DNA of 64,000 bases, from the NCBI RefSeq assembly GCF_029784135.1, contig NC_073746.1, forward strand, positions 182,533,983 through 182,597,982, written 5' to 3'. The notes under the pieces were generated by a model. It saw only the letters and a list, made by a program, of their open reading frames with translations, was not told where the DNA came from and searched no databases. This document shows, piece by piece, positions 32,366-41,904 of the stretch. Position 1 is the first letter of the stretch. Every line of letters starts with the position of its first letter. This stretch comes from Toxorhynchites rutilus septentrionalis. Taxonomy: Eukaryota > Arthropoda > Insecta > Diptera > Culicidae. Position numbers and translations under genes: made by a program.

Positions 32366-32643
32366 GTGCACCCGTGGCCGAGTGGTTAGCGTCTCACATT
32401 ATCATGCCGGGTGTTCGGGTTCGATTCCCGTTCTGGTCGGGGGATTTTTCGTCAGAGAAATTTCCTTCCACTTGCACTGGGGTCACGCGTATTCTAGAGC
32501 TTGCCCCTCGGAATACATTCAAGGTGTGTTATTTGGCTTAAGGAATCTCAACTATGTATTTATAAATGACGCTAGTTAATGCATACGATGAGACGGCAAA
32601 AGTTCCACAGGGAACGTTAACGCCATTCAAGAAGAAAGAAGAA
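32366..32643 (+). mobile_element. tRNA-derived SINE (Feilai-like), full length
   Basis: The head has an A box (GGCCGAGTGGTTAGCG) and B box (GGTTCGATTCC) in correct order. The 3' body ends GGAACGTTAACGCCATTCAA with a GAAGAAAGAAG tail. It is flanked by the T-rich duplication TTTTTTTATTATT on both sides. The head is tRNA-like, but no anticodon arm capable of acting as a tRNA is evident. Pol III would transcribe it; movement depends on a LINE. Confidence 0.85.
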
Positions 32644-32700
32644 TTTTTTTATTATTAGATGAAAAAATAGTTTGAAGATATGTATCAATCTAGAAAAGCA

Positions 32701-32703
<3 letters not shown>

Positions 32704-32767
<64 letters not shown>
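32704..32767. repeat. (TA)n microsatellite, left of the errantivirus-like element
   Basis: About 32 TA dinucleotides. It resumes at 40227, so the retroelement split a single TA tract. Confidence 0.95.
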
Positions 32768-32770
<3 letters not shown>

Positions 32771-33151
32771 TATGCCGTGACTTAACTCGCGGTTTAAAAA
32801 AAAACTTTTATTTAATTTCTAATTACCCTTTTTATTCGTTTATAACACTTTACATTCGGTTCATAAACCTTTATGCCCGTATTCAACTCGGCTACGCTCA
32901 AGACTAAATTCTATAATCGTATTACAAGGCTTAAATAGACTACATCTGCTGATCTCATTATTTCCGTCGGTGGTTCGAACCTGATCGAACCTTTGTTCGC
33001 GTCGTTCGATTGATTTCCGCGGCGTCGGCAAATGTTGGTTTACACGCGCGGTGTAACTTTGACGCCTCTGTCTGTTGCTATGGGTCTCGGCTGGGCTTTT
33101 GCTGACGTCTTGACTTCTGGGACGCCTTGGTCGGTCGGTTGTGGTGTAACG
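32768..33151 (-). repeat. 3' LTR of the errantivirus-like element
   Basis: 384 bp, starting (minus strand) CGTTACACCAC and ending CACGGCATAATT, directly after the purine tract AAGGGGGGAGG. Carries TATTTAA (32937-32931) and TTAGTCTT with A at 32905, spacing 32, plus AATAAA-type signals near 32836. Confidence 0.93.
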
Positions 33152-34717
33152 CCTCCCCCCTTAGATTCTCGTCCGTCCTCGGACGATCTTTCGAAAAGGA
33201 CGAGACTCGGTAATGGTCCAAATTCTCCTTTTCCAATGGTTTGTTTAAGTTCCGTGGTGGTTCCAACATGGCTTCGAATTTCCAGAGTTGCTCTTTCCTT
33301 CGCTTTGAATCTTCTGTCGATGATATAAATGGTAAAAGAACAGATAATGATTAGCATGAGGAGGACTCCTCCTCCGATGGTTGTTGTCCTTTTTGAACGA
33401 TGCAGGTCTAACTTTATGTCCTGCAGACTGTTAAGGTTTTCCAATTTGAGGTGGTTGATTTCATTATTCTCCTCTGTATAGTTTAATTGTATCAACTTAT
33501 TTCCGTATATTGGGAGAAGGTATTCTTCACTATTTCCAAAAGTTACTTGGTTATTGAAGGTGATGTTCATCACTTTGATTGTACAGTTGTTTGTTTCGAT
33601 GATTGTCGGGGTGTTGATCAGTCTGGAATTGTTGCATGAATCAGAGATCAATACATTTTTGTTTGTGTCAACAAGTATGACTCCTTTCTTAATTTCTTCG
33701 ACACGGATGGGTTGTCTGACGGGTTTTATGATACATTTTGGTGTTTGGTGATTCAGAAGGTTATAGATGCAATCATCTTCGAGAAGGGTTGTAGCTTCGC
33801 AAATGTCGCAAAGTTCGCTTTGTCTGTAAATGATGTCTCCATGCTTTGCCACCAGTTTTACGTCTGTGCTGATTCGTGTACTGTTTATGTTGAGCGTCTG
33901 AATGTTGATCAGGTCGAACTCGTTGTCCCCGAGGATGGGTATTTTCACCAGTATTATAATTTCACCTTGGCTTACAATAACGCTTCCTGAGCTGTACTGG
34001 AATATTTGATCTAAATAGTCTAGCTTTAGCTTTTGAGCATTGAGTCTGTTGAAAATGTACTTCTTCTCTTCAAATGAAAATAAATTTCTGTTTAAAATGT
34101 TGAGTTTAGCAAACTCGATTTGTTCTTCAATATTTCCGAGAATCTGAATTATAGAGTCAAGGTTTACAATCATGTTGATATATTCCAAATCTGCTCTGGT
34201 TACCAAAGAATTGTTCCTCTGTTCCACAATCTGTTTATTGATCTTTTTGAGTACGTCTGTTATGTTATTAATTTTGTTTTGTATTTTTTCGTTAATGATT
34301 ATTTGTCTTGATATAGATTTCGATAGTAAATTTTCCTGTTTCTCTAAAGTTCCCAAACTATGGTTTATAATTTCTAAATCGTCATTATCAGGGTTTCCTG
34401 CTATTAATTTTATTGCTGTTCCTAATGCGTTTACTAATGCTCTTTTACTTCTGTGGGAATACAAGCTCATCAATTTACCTTTTGAGTTTTGTATTTTGAA
34501 ATCTAAAGTACTTCTTAAGTGGTCTATAACTTTAATATTTCCTGCGATTTTTTCAATGTAATTGATATTATGTTCGATAGAGTGGATATTAATCTTTTGG
34601 ATAATTCTCTCGAATCCTATCCTAATCCTGACTTGTTTTAATTTTATGGCAATTATACCATTGTTGTGAGATAGATCTTTAAGTTTTGTGCAATTTATTA
34701 TGACGATGCATGAAAAT
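33040..34717 (-). CDS. env: env: fusion envelope glycoprotein (second exon)
   Basis: Errantivirus Env is a class I fusion protein related to baculovirus F proteins; it mediates membrane fusion of particles. Seen here: an RSKR furin-type site (34452-34441) followed by a hydrophobic, glycine-containing fusion-peptide-like segment with an aspartate-rich end, heptad-like helices, and several NxT/NxS sites. A second RSKR (33399-33388) immediately precedes one transmembrane helix (about 33375-33311) and a cytoplasmic tail. The frame runs through the polypurine tract and 112 nt into the LTR before stopping at 33040. No own ATG: a leader exon (39604-39585) joined to the acceptor AG at 34719-34718 enters this frame, giving 565 codons. 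Open over its full length. Confidence 0.85.
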
Positions 34718-37245
34718 CTGCAACGAGAGTTAAATAATTGATTTATCGGTTGTTTCTTTATTCTATTTTTGTGGATTTTAATATTATTGACGTCTTCAAA
34801 TGTTAGTTCGTTGTTGTGTTTAATCGTTGTTATTTTAAACGGATCTTTGTCCTTTGTTAAACGTTGAGAGTTTTTTATGTATTTAATTTCGCCTGGTTGA
34901 AGATCTTCAGGTTTTTCGTTATTCATATTTTGTTGTTCGTATTTATCTTTTCGTCTATTTAGTTCGATTTTAACTGCAGATTGCAGGTTTTTAGATTTTT
35001 CAGATATTTCTTCCATATTCGTAGATCCAGAGTTATTAAAAATCAAATTTCGCGGTTGGGTTTTTATTACTGAGTGGAAACTATTATTGTAAATGTCGAT
35101 GGCGATATTTACTTGCTCGTTTAATGTTAAATCTTTAAATTTTGCTTTGTTTGTGCGGAAGGTTTCAATTAAAGTGGAGTGGAAACGTTCCACGATACCA
35201 TTTGAATTGGATCCACTTGCGAGGTGTATCTCTATATTGAGATCATTTAGGAATCCCATAAAGTCTATGGACCTGAAAGATGGCTCTTGGTCACTCACTA
35301 TAGTTTGAGGTCTTCCAAAATTTCGAATGTGTTCGGTTATTGCGGTTTTGATATCAACTATTGTTCTTGTGCTTAATGGAATCGCGTTTGCAAATTTTGA
35401 AAATGAATCAACTATGGTGAGCCACTTTTGACCTTTTAGGAAGAAAATGTCAATGTGGACTCTGTCGAAAGGTTTCTGTCCAAATGTGCTTTTTCTAATT
35501 AGTTTGGGTGGATTTCTGTCATATTTGGCTTTTTTGCAAATATCACAGGAATCGACATAAATTTTGACCTTTCGATCGAGTTGCGGGAAAAAGTGTGTTT
35601 GTAGAATCTGGTTCCGGTTTTCTTTGATTCCTCTGTGTCCGTATTGGTGAATTCTTCTTATGATCTCGTCTTGCTCGACTTCCATTCTGATGTCCTCCAA
35701 CATGGTCTCTGAAATAAATACTTTGTAAATAATATTTGAGGAAAAATGTTTTTTATACGTCTCCTGCACTAGTTGTGCTAATGAGATAGGTACTTTTATA
35801 CAACTCAAACCCTTCGGATTCAGGGTCCGTTTCAACGTTTCAACTATGTCTTCTTCGGTGTATGTTCTTTTTACTATTGTGTGTCTGTGATATTTTGGAA
35901 AAATTTGTTCGTAGGCTGCAAGTTCTACATTTCCTATTTTGAATATGACTTGTGTCCGAAAAACGTTGATAGGTCTCTCAGTATACCGAATAAAGTAGTC
36001 ATCACTCGTATCCGCTGAGTGTACTGTCGTTCCGTCACTTTCGTCGTCTGAAGGTTCGTTTCCTCGCTCAGAAGGTTCAACATTTAGGGAAAGCGATGAT
36101 TGCGAGTGTGCGTTCAGGTGTTTTTCTATGTTTACGCGCGACAGCGCGTCGGCGACAACGTTTTGTTTTCCCGGTTTGTAGATTAGTTCGTAATCGAATT
36201 CCTCTAAAGCCAGCTTTCCTCTAATTATTCTGTGGTTAGCGTTCGTGAAAGAAAATGTTAGTGGTTGGTGGTCGGTGAACATTTTAAACTTTCTACCATA
36301 GAGGTATGGTCTGAAATGTTTCACTGCCCATACTATCGCGAGAAACTCCTTTTCGGTAGTGGAATATCGTTCTTCCGTTTTATTCAAAGTACGTGAGGCG
36401 TATGCGATGGGTCGGTCGTTACCTGCTGGCCCTTGTGACAACACTGCACCAATAGCGTGGTCACTCGCATCCGTTGTTAGTGAAAATTCTTTGCTAAAAT
36501 CAGGGTAAATTAATACCGGGTCGATCGTCAGAAGTTGCTTACACTTTTCGAAGCATGTTACTACTTCTGGTGTAATTTCGAATTCAATATCCTTTCGGAG
36601 AAGTGCTGTTAACGGCTTTACAATTTTTGCGAAATCCTTAATAAATCGCCTGTAGTAGCCAAGCATTCCTAGGAATTGTCTCACTTCTTTTTCGCTTTTA
36701 GGTATTGGCCATTGCCTTATTGCATCAATTTTGTCGCTGTTTGGCCGTACTCCCTCTTCAGAGACTGTATGACCTAAAAATTGCGTTTCTTTCCTAAAGA
36801 ACTCGCATTTGTCCAGCTGAATTTTTAGTCTTGCTTCTTTCAATTTTGCGAAGACTTGCGACAAATTTTTCAAGTGCTCTTGAAGCGAGCTGGAGAAGAT
36901 GATGATATCGTCCATATAGACGAAACAACATACTCCTACTAAATCTCTCAGAATGCAATCCATGACTCTTTGAAAAGTCGCTGGGGCATTCTTCAAGCCA
37001 AATGGCATACGAGTAAACTCATATTTGCCACCGTTTACGGAAAAAGCAGTTTTTTCTGTATCTTCCTCCGCTAATTGAATTTGGTGGAAGCCAGAAACTA
37101 AATCGATTGTTGAAAAATATTTCGCCTTTCCTAATTTATCCAGAATATCCGTAATTTCTGGTATAGGGTATTTGTCATTAATTGTTTTCTCGTTTAGTTT
37201 TCGGTAATCGATCACTAAACGGAATTTTTTTTCGTCCAGATGCAT
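33040..37245 (-). CDS. pol: pol, larger open frame: RT, RNase H and integrase, continuing into env
   Basis: 1401 codons open. RT carries the catalytic YMDD at residues 110-113 and MPFGLKNAPATFQR. Tethered RNase H has TDASDHAIGAVL and ends at VVADALSR. Integrase has its Cys pair CDICKKAK, then catalytic acids in VHIDIF, VSDQEP and GIVERFH. Normally pol would end with its own stop before env. Here the frame passes the integrase C-terminus into env without one. It also lacks a proper start: the first 68 nt overlap the upstream frame (37178-38191) at the A-run where one extra base shifts frame. Functions: reverse transcription and integration at TATA-rich DNA. Confidence 0.88.
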   Translation of the reverse strand: MHLDEKKFRLVIDYRKLNEKTINDKYPIPEITDILDKLGKAKYFSTIDLVSGFHQIQLAEEDTEKTAFSVNGGKYEFTRMPFGLKNAPATFQRVMDCILRDLVGVCCFVYMDDIIIFSSSLQEHLKNLSQVFAKLKEARLKIQLDKCEFFRKETQFLGHTVSEEGVRPNSDKIDAIRQWPIPKSEKEVRQFLGMLGYYRRFIKDFAKIVKPLTALLRKDIEFEITPEVVTCFEKCKQLLTIDPVLIYPDFSKEFSLTTDASDHAIGAVLSQGPAGNDRPIAYASRTLNKTEERYSTTEKEFLAIVWAVKHFRPYLYGRKFKMFTDHQPLTFSFTNANHRIIRGKLALEEFDYELIYKPGKQNVVADALSRVNIEKHLNAHSQSSLSLNVEPSERGNEPSDDESDGTTVHSADTSDDYFIRYTERPINVFRTQVIFKIGNVELAAYEQIFPKYHRHTIVKRTYTEEDIVETLKRTLNPKGLSCIKVPISLAQLVQETYKKHFSSNIIYKVFISETMLEDIRMEVEQDEIIRRIHQYGHRGIKENRNQILQTHFFPQLDRKVKIYVDSCDICKKAKYDRNPPKLIRKSTFGQKPFDRVHIDIFFLKGQKWLTIVDSFSKFANAIPLSTRTIVDIKTAITEHIRNFGRPQTIVSDQEPSFRSIDFMGFLNDLNIEIHLASGSNSNGIVERFHSTLIETFRTNKAKFKDLTLNEQVNIAIDIYNNSFHSVIKTQPRNLIFNNSGSTNMEEISEKSKNLQSAVKIELNRRKDKYEQQNMNNEKPEDLQPGEIKYIKNSQRLTKDKDPFKITTIKHNNELTFEDVNNIKIHKNRIKKQPINQLFNSRCRFSCIVIINCTKLKDLSHNNGIIAIKLKQVRIRIGFERIIQKINIHSIEHNINYIEKIAGNIKVIDHLRSTLDFKIQNSKGKLMSLYSHRSKRALVNALGTAIKLIAGNPDNDDLEIINHSLGTLEKQENLLSKSISRQIIINEKIQNKINNITDVLKKINKQIVEQRNNSLVTRADLEYINMIVNLDSIIQILGNIEEQIEFAKLNILNRNLFSFEEKKYIFNRLNAQKLKLDYLDQIFQYSSGSVIVSQGEIIILVKIPILGDNEFDLINIQTLNINSTRISTDVKLVAKHGDIIYRQSELCDICEATTLLEDDCIYNLLNHQTPKCIIKPVRQPIRVEEIKKGVILVDTNKNVLISDSCNNSRLINTPTIIETNNCTIKVMNITFNNQVTFGNSEEYLLPIYGNKLIQLNYTEENNEINHLKLENLNSLQDIKLDLHRSKRTTTIGGGVLLMLIIICSFTIYIIDRRFKAKERATLEIRSHVGTTTELKQTIGKGEFGPLPSLVLFERSSEDGRESKGGGVTPQPTDQGVPEVKTSAKAQPRPIATDRGVKVTPRV

Positions 37246-38191
37246 CGGACTTTTTAGGAACCACCCACACAGGTGACGTGTAAGGCGAGATTGACTCTTT
37301 TATGATTCCGTCTTTCAGCATCTTTTTAACTTGCTCCTGCACCTCACTTTCGTACACGTAGGGGTACTTATACGATTTGGAGTGTATCGGAATACTGTCC
37401 ACGGTGCGTATTTTATGTTTAATTTTATGGGTGAATGATAACTTATCACTTTCCACATATAAAACGTCGTTGTATTTCCTGATCAATTTCCTGAGGGTAT
37501 ATTTCTCCTCCTCATTCATATGATCGTCTCTTATGGTGTAATTTTCAGAGTCAACCTTTTTCGGTAGCTCTGTCAGCTCGAATGGGTCAACCTCTGTATC
37601 CAAGTCATTGCAAAGCTTGATCTCGTTCGAATTGATTTCCATCGATTTTTTTGTATAATTTTGCACTGCTACAAAGGCTGTGTTATTAGCACTTCTGTAG
37701 AGGCCTGGCAAGATAGAAAATTTTCCGTGAGGCTTTTCTTCCTCTATAAGAAAATCTCCATTTTTCTTGGTTTTCAATTTTATGAACTGATATTCTTGTT
37801 CATTTAAATTGATTTTATGTTTCTCGGGAAATCTCTTTTTCATTGCGAAAGTTTTTCTCCCGATCCTCAATGTATTTTTACTGACGTCGATTTTAGCATT
37901 TAAATTTCTCAATGACTCGTATCCGATGAGTCCATCGAAAAATTTATGAAATTTGAAAATGAAAAATTTCAGTTTTTTATTTATAAGAAATGGGTCGAAG
38001 GAAGCGGATTTATCGATTGTAAAGGTTCCCTTAATGTTGGTTACTTTTGAAATCGGTTCTGTTTTGCAGTTTTCTATGTTTACATGCTCGGGTGATATGT
38101 AATTTTTGTTCGCTCCTGTGTCGATCAAAAATTTCATCTCGCCTTTGGATGTTGCAATGGTGATGTAGGGAATAAAGTTATTATCGTTCAT
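37178..38191 (-). pseudogene. pol: pol, N-terminal part: protease and start of RT, frameshifted
   Basis: 337 codons. The aspartic protease active site is DTGA at residues 24-27 (FLIDTGANKNY), followed by spacer and the beginning of RT (PYVYESEVQEQVKKML, SPVWVVPKKSDASG). At + strand 37226-37233 there is a run of eight T (eight A in the coding sense) where seven would keep RT in frame, so the product ends 17 residues later. The start ATG overlaps the gag stop by one base (TAATG). Either a recent null mutation or a homopolymer sequencing error. Confidence 0.85.
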
Positions 38192-39345
38192 TATTTTTCT
38201 TTTTGTAGCGCCTCGGCCACGTGAAAATTTAGTTCATCGTTGACGAAATAATCGTCATCTTCCGAATCGAGGACGGATTCGTCCAGCTGTTCCGAAGTGT
38301 CAGGTTCTGTTTGATGATTTTTGCTGTGTTCTGCTGTTTCGTGGCTGTTAACCTCTGCCCGCGATTTCGCTGTCCTCATCGAGACATCGTCATCTGGCGG
38401 TGGAGCTCTAGCTTTGAATTTCGCAGACCCGTATGGTTTTTGATTATGCAAGTTATTGTTAGAATTTGAGGTGGATGGCTTCGCGTTAAAGTGATTGCCA
38501 TTACTATTGGGGTTGGGAGACGGTTTCGAATTATGTGAACCGTTACTATTGTTGGATCTGATATTTTTATTTGTGTCAGATGGTTTTTGGTTTAACTTCT
38601 GCCTATATGCAGCGTTGGCATATTGTATGGTGATTGCATACGCTTCCTCCAGACTTTTAGGTCTGTAGCTTCGCACGTGCATAGACAATTCCTCTGTGAG
38701 CCCATCTATGAATCTAGTGAGAGTCATAAGGCTCACTAGATTATTTATTGCTCTTGTAGAGTTGTTATAATCATCCATTGTCGCTGCTGTGGATTTAATA
38801 GCAGTGTCTATGGTTTTGATTCGGTTGTAGTATTCAGTGATGGATTTTTTTCCTTGGTTTATATAAAACAACGATTGGATATGAGATGTCAAATCTCTCC
38901 TATCGCCGTATGAATTTAGAATAATTTCTTTGATTTCTGCCCAACTGTTCGGGTTGCCGGCAGCAATCAAAATTTCTTTGGCCTCTCCCACGATTTTATT
39001 CTTTACCGCTCTGACCAATTGGCTGTAGACCGGATCATCTCTGTATCTTTCAAAAAGATGCAGGGTGTTTTCGGCGTCTTCAAGCCATGCGTTTGTTTCC
39101 CGTTTGTTTCCGGAGAATGTTGGTAAATTCTTAATAGGATCCGGAGTTCTAAACTGCATAAACGGATCCTCCGCTTTTGCTTTAAGTGTTCTCAATTGCC
39201 CAATCAGTTCGTTCTGATTGTGAGTTAGGCTCCTTATGTGTTGGAGTAACCCTTGAATTGTTATTTCTTGTTGCGGAATTGGTGCATGATCATCCAATTC
39301 CGGGGCCAGAAGTTCCGGAGAAATCATTTGCTCCCGCTCGGCCAT
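38191..39345 (-). CDS. gag: gag structural polyprotein
   Basis: 384 residues, in the size range of errantivirus Gag. It forms the particle core. N-terminal helical segment (ITIQGLLQHIRSLTHNQNEL), a capsid-like region beginning FSGNKRETNAWLEDAENTLHLF with a TRFIDGLTEELSMHVR block near 210-230, then a long Asn/Ser/Lys-rich basic tail with no CCHC knuckle. Lack of a zinc knuckle is usual for errantiviruses, in which a basic tail replaces it. The acidic C-terminus ends at TAA overlapping the pol ATG by one base, so pol would need frameshifting or reinitiation. Fully open. Confidence 0.88.
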   Translation of the reverse strand: MAEREQMISPELLAPELDDHAPIPQQEITIQGLLQHIRSLTHNQNELIGQLRTLKAKAEDPFMQFRTPDPIKNLPTFSGNKRETNAWLEDAENTLHLFERYRDDPVYSQLVRAVKNKIVGEAKEILIAAGNPNSWAEIKEIILNSYGDRRDLTSHIQSLFYINQGKKSITEYYNRIKTIDTAIKSTAATMDDYNNSTRAINNLVSLMTLTRFIDGLTEELSMHVRSYRPKSLEEAYAITIQYANAAYRQKLNQKPSDTNKNIRSNNSNGSHNSKPSPNPNSNGNHFNAKPSTSNSNNNLHNQKPYGSAKFKARAPPPDDDVSMRTAKSRAEVNSHETAEHSKNHQTEPDTSEQLDESVLDSEDDDYFVNDELNFHVAEALQKEK

Positions 39346-39379
39346 TTTAATAAATTTGTTTTTTCAAAAGAGTTTGTTC

Positions 39380-39411
<32 letters not shown>

Positions 39412-39842
39412 ATCTTACGTACTTTATACGCGCGAGAAAATGTGTTGTTCTACACTTCACTTGTTAATGAATTAGTTATTCACTTTGTGATATATCAAGT
39501 GTCCGCTTACCACTGGTGGGGGCTCGCACTTCTGAATTAGTATTTTGTTGTGTTAGGTTTAGATAATTGTTCGTGTTTACTTACAGGAAGATTACTGCTT
39601 TCATCTCCTGGAGTCTGGGTAGGTTGAATCGGTTTCCTCGTAGATCGTTCGTTCCAGGTGGCGGGATTAGTTTTCCTAACGGCAGCGAGTCCTTGATTTT
39701 CGCTCAGGGGGTCCTCTCGCTTGTTCGTTTGGTTTCTTCAGTAGATGTAAACTTCTCCTCTTTAACTCGGTGGCGGTGCTTCCAGATATCCGCTCTATAA
39801 ACACTACTCACTTCGTTGTACCACTTGGCCAATGACTGCGCC
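39346..39842 (-). promoter_or_regulatory. 5' leader with primer-binding site, env donor exon and A-tract
   Basis: Directly after the LTR (minus strand) TGGCGCAGTC (39843-39834) matches the tRNA-Ser-type primer-binding site known from 17.6/297-type errantiviruses. The leader includes an ATG at 39604-39602 and a GTAAGT donor at 39584-39579. A run of more than 20 A (T on the plus strand, 39379-39404) lies just before gag. Confidence 0.8.
39579..39604 (-). promoter_or_regulatory. env leader exon end: ATG, six further coding bases groups and splice donor
   Basis: The ATG (39604) is followed by 17 more exon bases, then GTAAGTAAAC. Unspliced, the ATG opens a 7-codon ORF whose stop TAA is inside the donor. 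Spliced to 34717, the phase (two bases carried over) matches the env frame and would yield a hydrophobic N-terminus of the signal-peptide type. The acceptor is preceded by a pyrimidine-rich CTCTCGTTGCAG. Confidence 0.75.
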
Positions 39843-40350
<508 letters not shown>

Positions 40351-40852
40351 AAACTAAACAATATGTATTTTGGATATTGCAAATTGAATTTTTATTTTGT
40401 AAATAAAAAAAAGATTACAAATTTTTTTCTCAGTGTACATTTTTTTCATATTCAACCATCAATACTCTATAAATCTTTCTAAGACACTATTTCGGTACGA
40501 CTCATAGTTTTTGAGATATAAATTATCAAAGATTTCTCTTACTCAAATTGATACGCCCTTTTCAAAAGTTACACTTGAGTCAAAAAATTCAAAAAAACTC
40601 ATATTTCCTCCAACCCAAACGAAATACACACTTTCATTGGAATCAAAAATACAAGTTTTTAAAATCTGCATTTTTAGGACGATTTCATTTGAAATTGCTG
40701 TATGTGTTCGTTGTTGAATGTTGTAATACATGTATAAATTTTGCATGTTACACGAAGAATAACGTGAAATCATACATATTGGAAAGAAAAAAAATTATCT
40801 TCCTTTGCACCAGAATCAAAAATCCACATGTACGGAGATATCAATCAACGAA

Positions 40853-41326
40853 ATGTGGATTTTATCACTGATTTGGATAATTAATTTGCTTCCATTTGTT
40901 GGTGGTGATAAGACCCTACAATTCATTTTTGATCAAATAGCCGGTCTTGGATTGAATCAAATAAACAATGCATATTATCGACAAAAATGCTTCTTGTTGA
41001 CAAATATGACCGAAGATTTCTGCATGACTGAATCATTAACTCCACCTTGGAAAAATGAAGCTTTCCACACAGCTATCGAATATCCTTTATTTATAGGTAA
41101 CATCCAAAAACCATTCGATTGTGAATTTGAGGATGTTTTTGATTACAATAAAGCAAACTATCAATTAATTAGGTGTAGGCTTAACTATATCAACTGGCAG
41201 GGTTTTTTCAAGAAGATTGAATTGAAATATCTAAGGAGGACCGAGATAATAGAAGGGCCAGGTCCTGTAGGAATTCCACCGGTATTTATGAAAAATTTGA
41301 AATCGTTCGTATCACTCCGATTTTGA
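40853..41326 (+). CDS. Candidate secreted protein (157 aa), unknown family
   Basis: An upstream in-frame ATG lies at 40805; 40853 is chosen because it places a signal peptide at the N-terminus (MWILSLIWIINLLPFVGG). The mature part has four cysteines (C46, C57, C90, C108) that could form two disulfides and one N-glycosylation site (N51, NMT). It is rich in aromatic residues (YINWQGFF), and a basic stretch KKIELKYLRR precedes a GPGPVGIPP turn. Codons contain no stop for 157 residues in AT-rich DNA and the composition is protein-like, unlike neighbouring repeats. It does not match any transposon protein I know. A splice donor-like GTAGGA at about 41267 means the 3' end may differ. Function unknown; a secreted or salivary-type host protein is one guess. 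Confidence 0.5.
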   Translation: MWILSLIWIINLLPFVGGDKTLQFIFDQIAGLGLNQINNAYYRQKCFLLTNMTEDFCMTESLTPPWKNEAFHTAIEYPLFIGNIQKPFDCEFEDVFDYNKANYQLIRCRLNYINWQGFFKKIELKYLRRTEIIEGPGPVGIPPVFMKNLKSFVSLRF

Positions 41327-41329
41327 ATG

Positions 41330-41568
41330 GTATTCTGTGTGTACTGAATTCTGTTGATGTTATTAGATCATATATTTTATAGCAGCTATATCCGGATGAT
41401 ACCTGTACACGTTCATTTCCTTCTTCATCTTCATCTTCTTCAACATCGGTATCTTCATCCATTTCTGATTTACCCTTAACCTCACTGTACTGATAATTAG
41501 GCTGTAGGAAAAATGTGAGTGACATATTCTTTTTTTTTCGAGCTCGAACTTCTGAGTAATCATAAATG
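41330..41568. other. No gene recognised; short acidic minus-strand frame
   Basis: On the minus strand a DEDTDVEEDEDEEGNE stretch (about 41415-41465) is encoded, but the frame has no recognisable family and comes from a TTCTTCATC run. Confidence 0.4.
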
Positions 41569-41584
41569 AGGAAAGGTTTTGTCG

Positions 41585-41900
41585 TTGTTTGTGGTACAGA
41601 TTCTGTACGGTACAGTGTACAGATTTTCGTCAAAAAGTACAGATTGGTACAGATTTTTTCCACATGTAAAATTTCTTACATTTCTTACAACATGGCAACT
41701 ATAAGGTACATGACGACTTTTACGCCGCAGTATCGCTGATCTTAAAAACATTTATAATGCAATAATTGATTAGTTTCGTAAGGACAGGATTCCTTATTTT
41801 CTCTACAACGAATATTTTCGATGGTACAGATTTTTGGAATAAAAAGTACAGATTGGAAAGGTTTTTAACCTGTCTGGTACAGATTCACATGTGGCAACAT
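41585..41900 (+). repeat. Two clusters of GTACAGATT words ending ATGGCAAC / ATGTGGCAAC
   Basis: 41590-41690 and 41822-41895 each hold several TACAGATT words and end in ACATGGCAAC and ACATGTGGCAAC, in the same orientation. They resemble the cluster at 5465-5590 and may be terminal parts of hAT-type elements. Confidence 0.45.
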
Positions 41901-41904
41901 TGCT

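Noticed and set aside
32384..32440. tRNA gene at the A/B box pair (also 55790-55840)
   Set aside because: The body continues as a SINE with tail and target duplications; no good anticodon stem or acceptor closure seen.
33032..33328. Plus-strand frame of 98 codons, and its near copy at 40107-40406
   Set aside because: Antisense to the LTR and the env tail; the second is LTR plus TA repeat (Tyr-Ile run).
40720..40775. TATAAAT at 40733 as promoter for the secreted-type ORF
   Set aside because: The nearest initiator-like word is 39 nt downstream, outside the usual 30-33 nt spacing.
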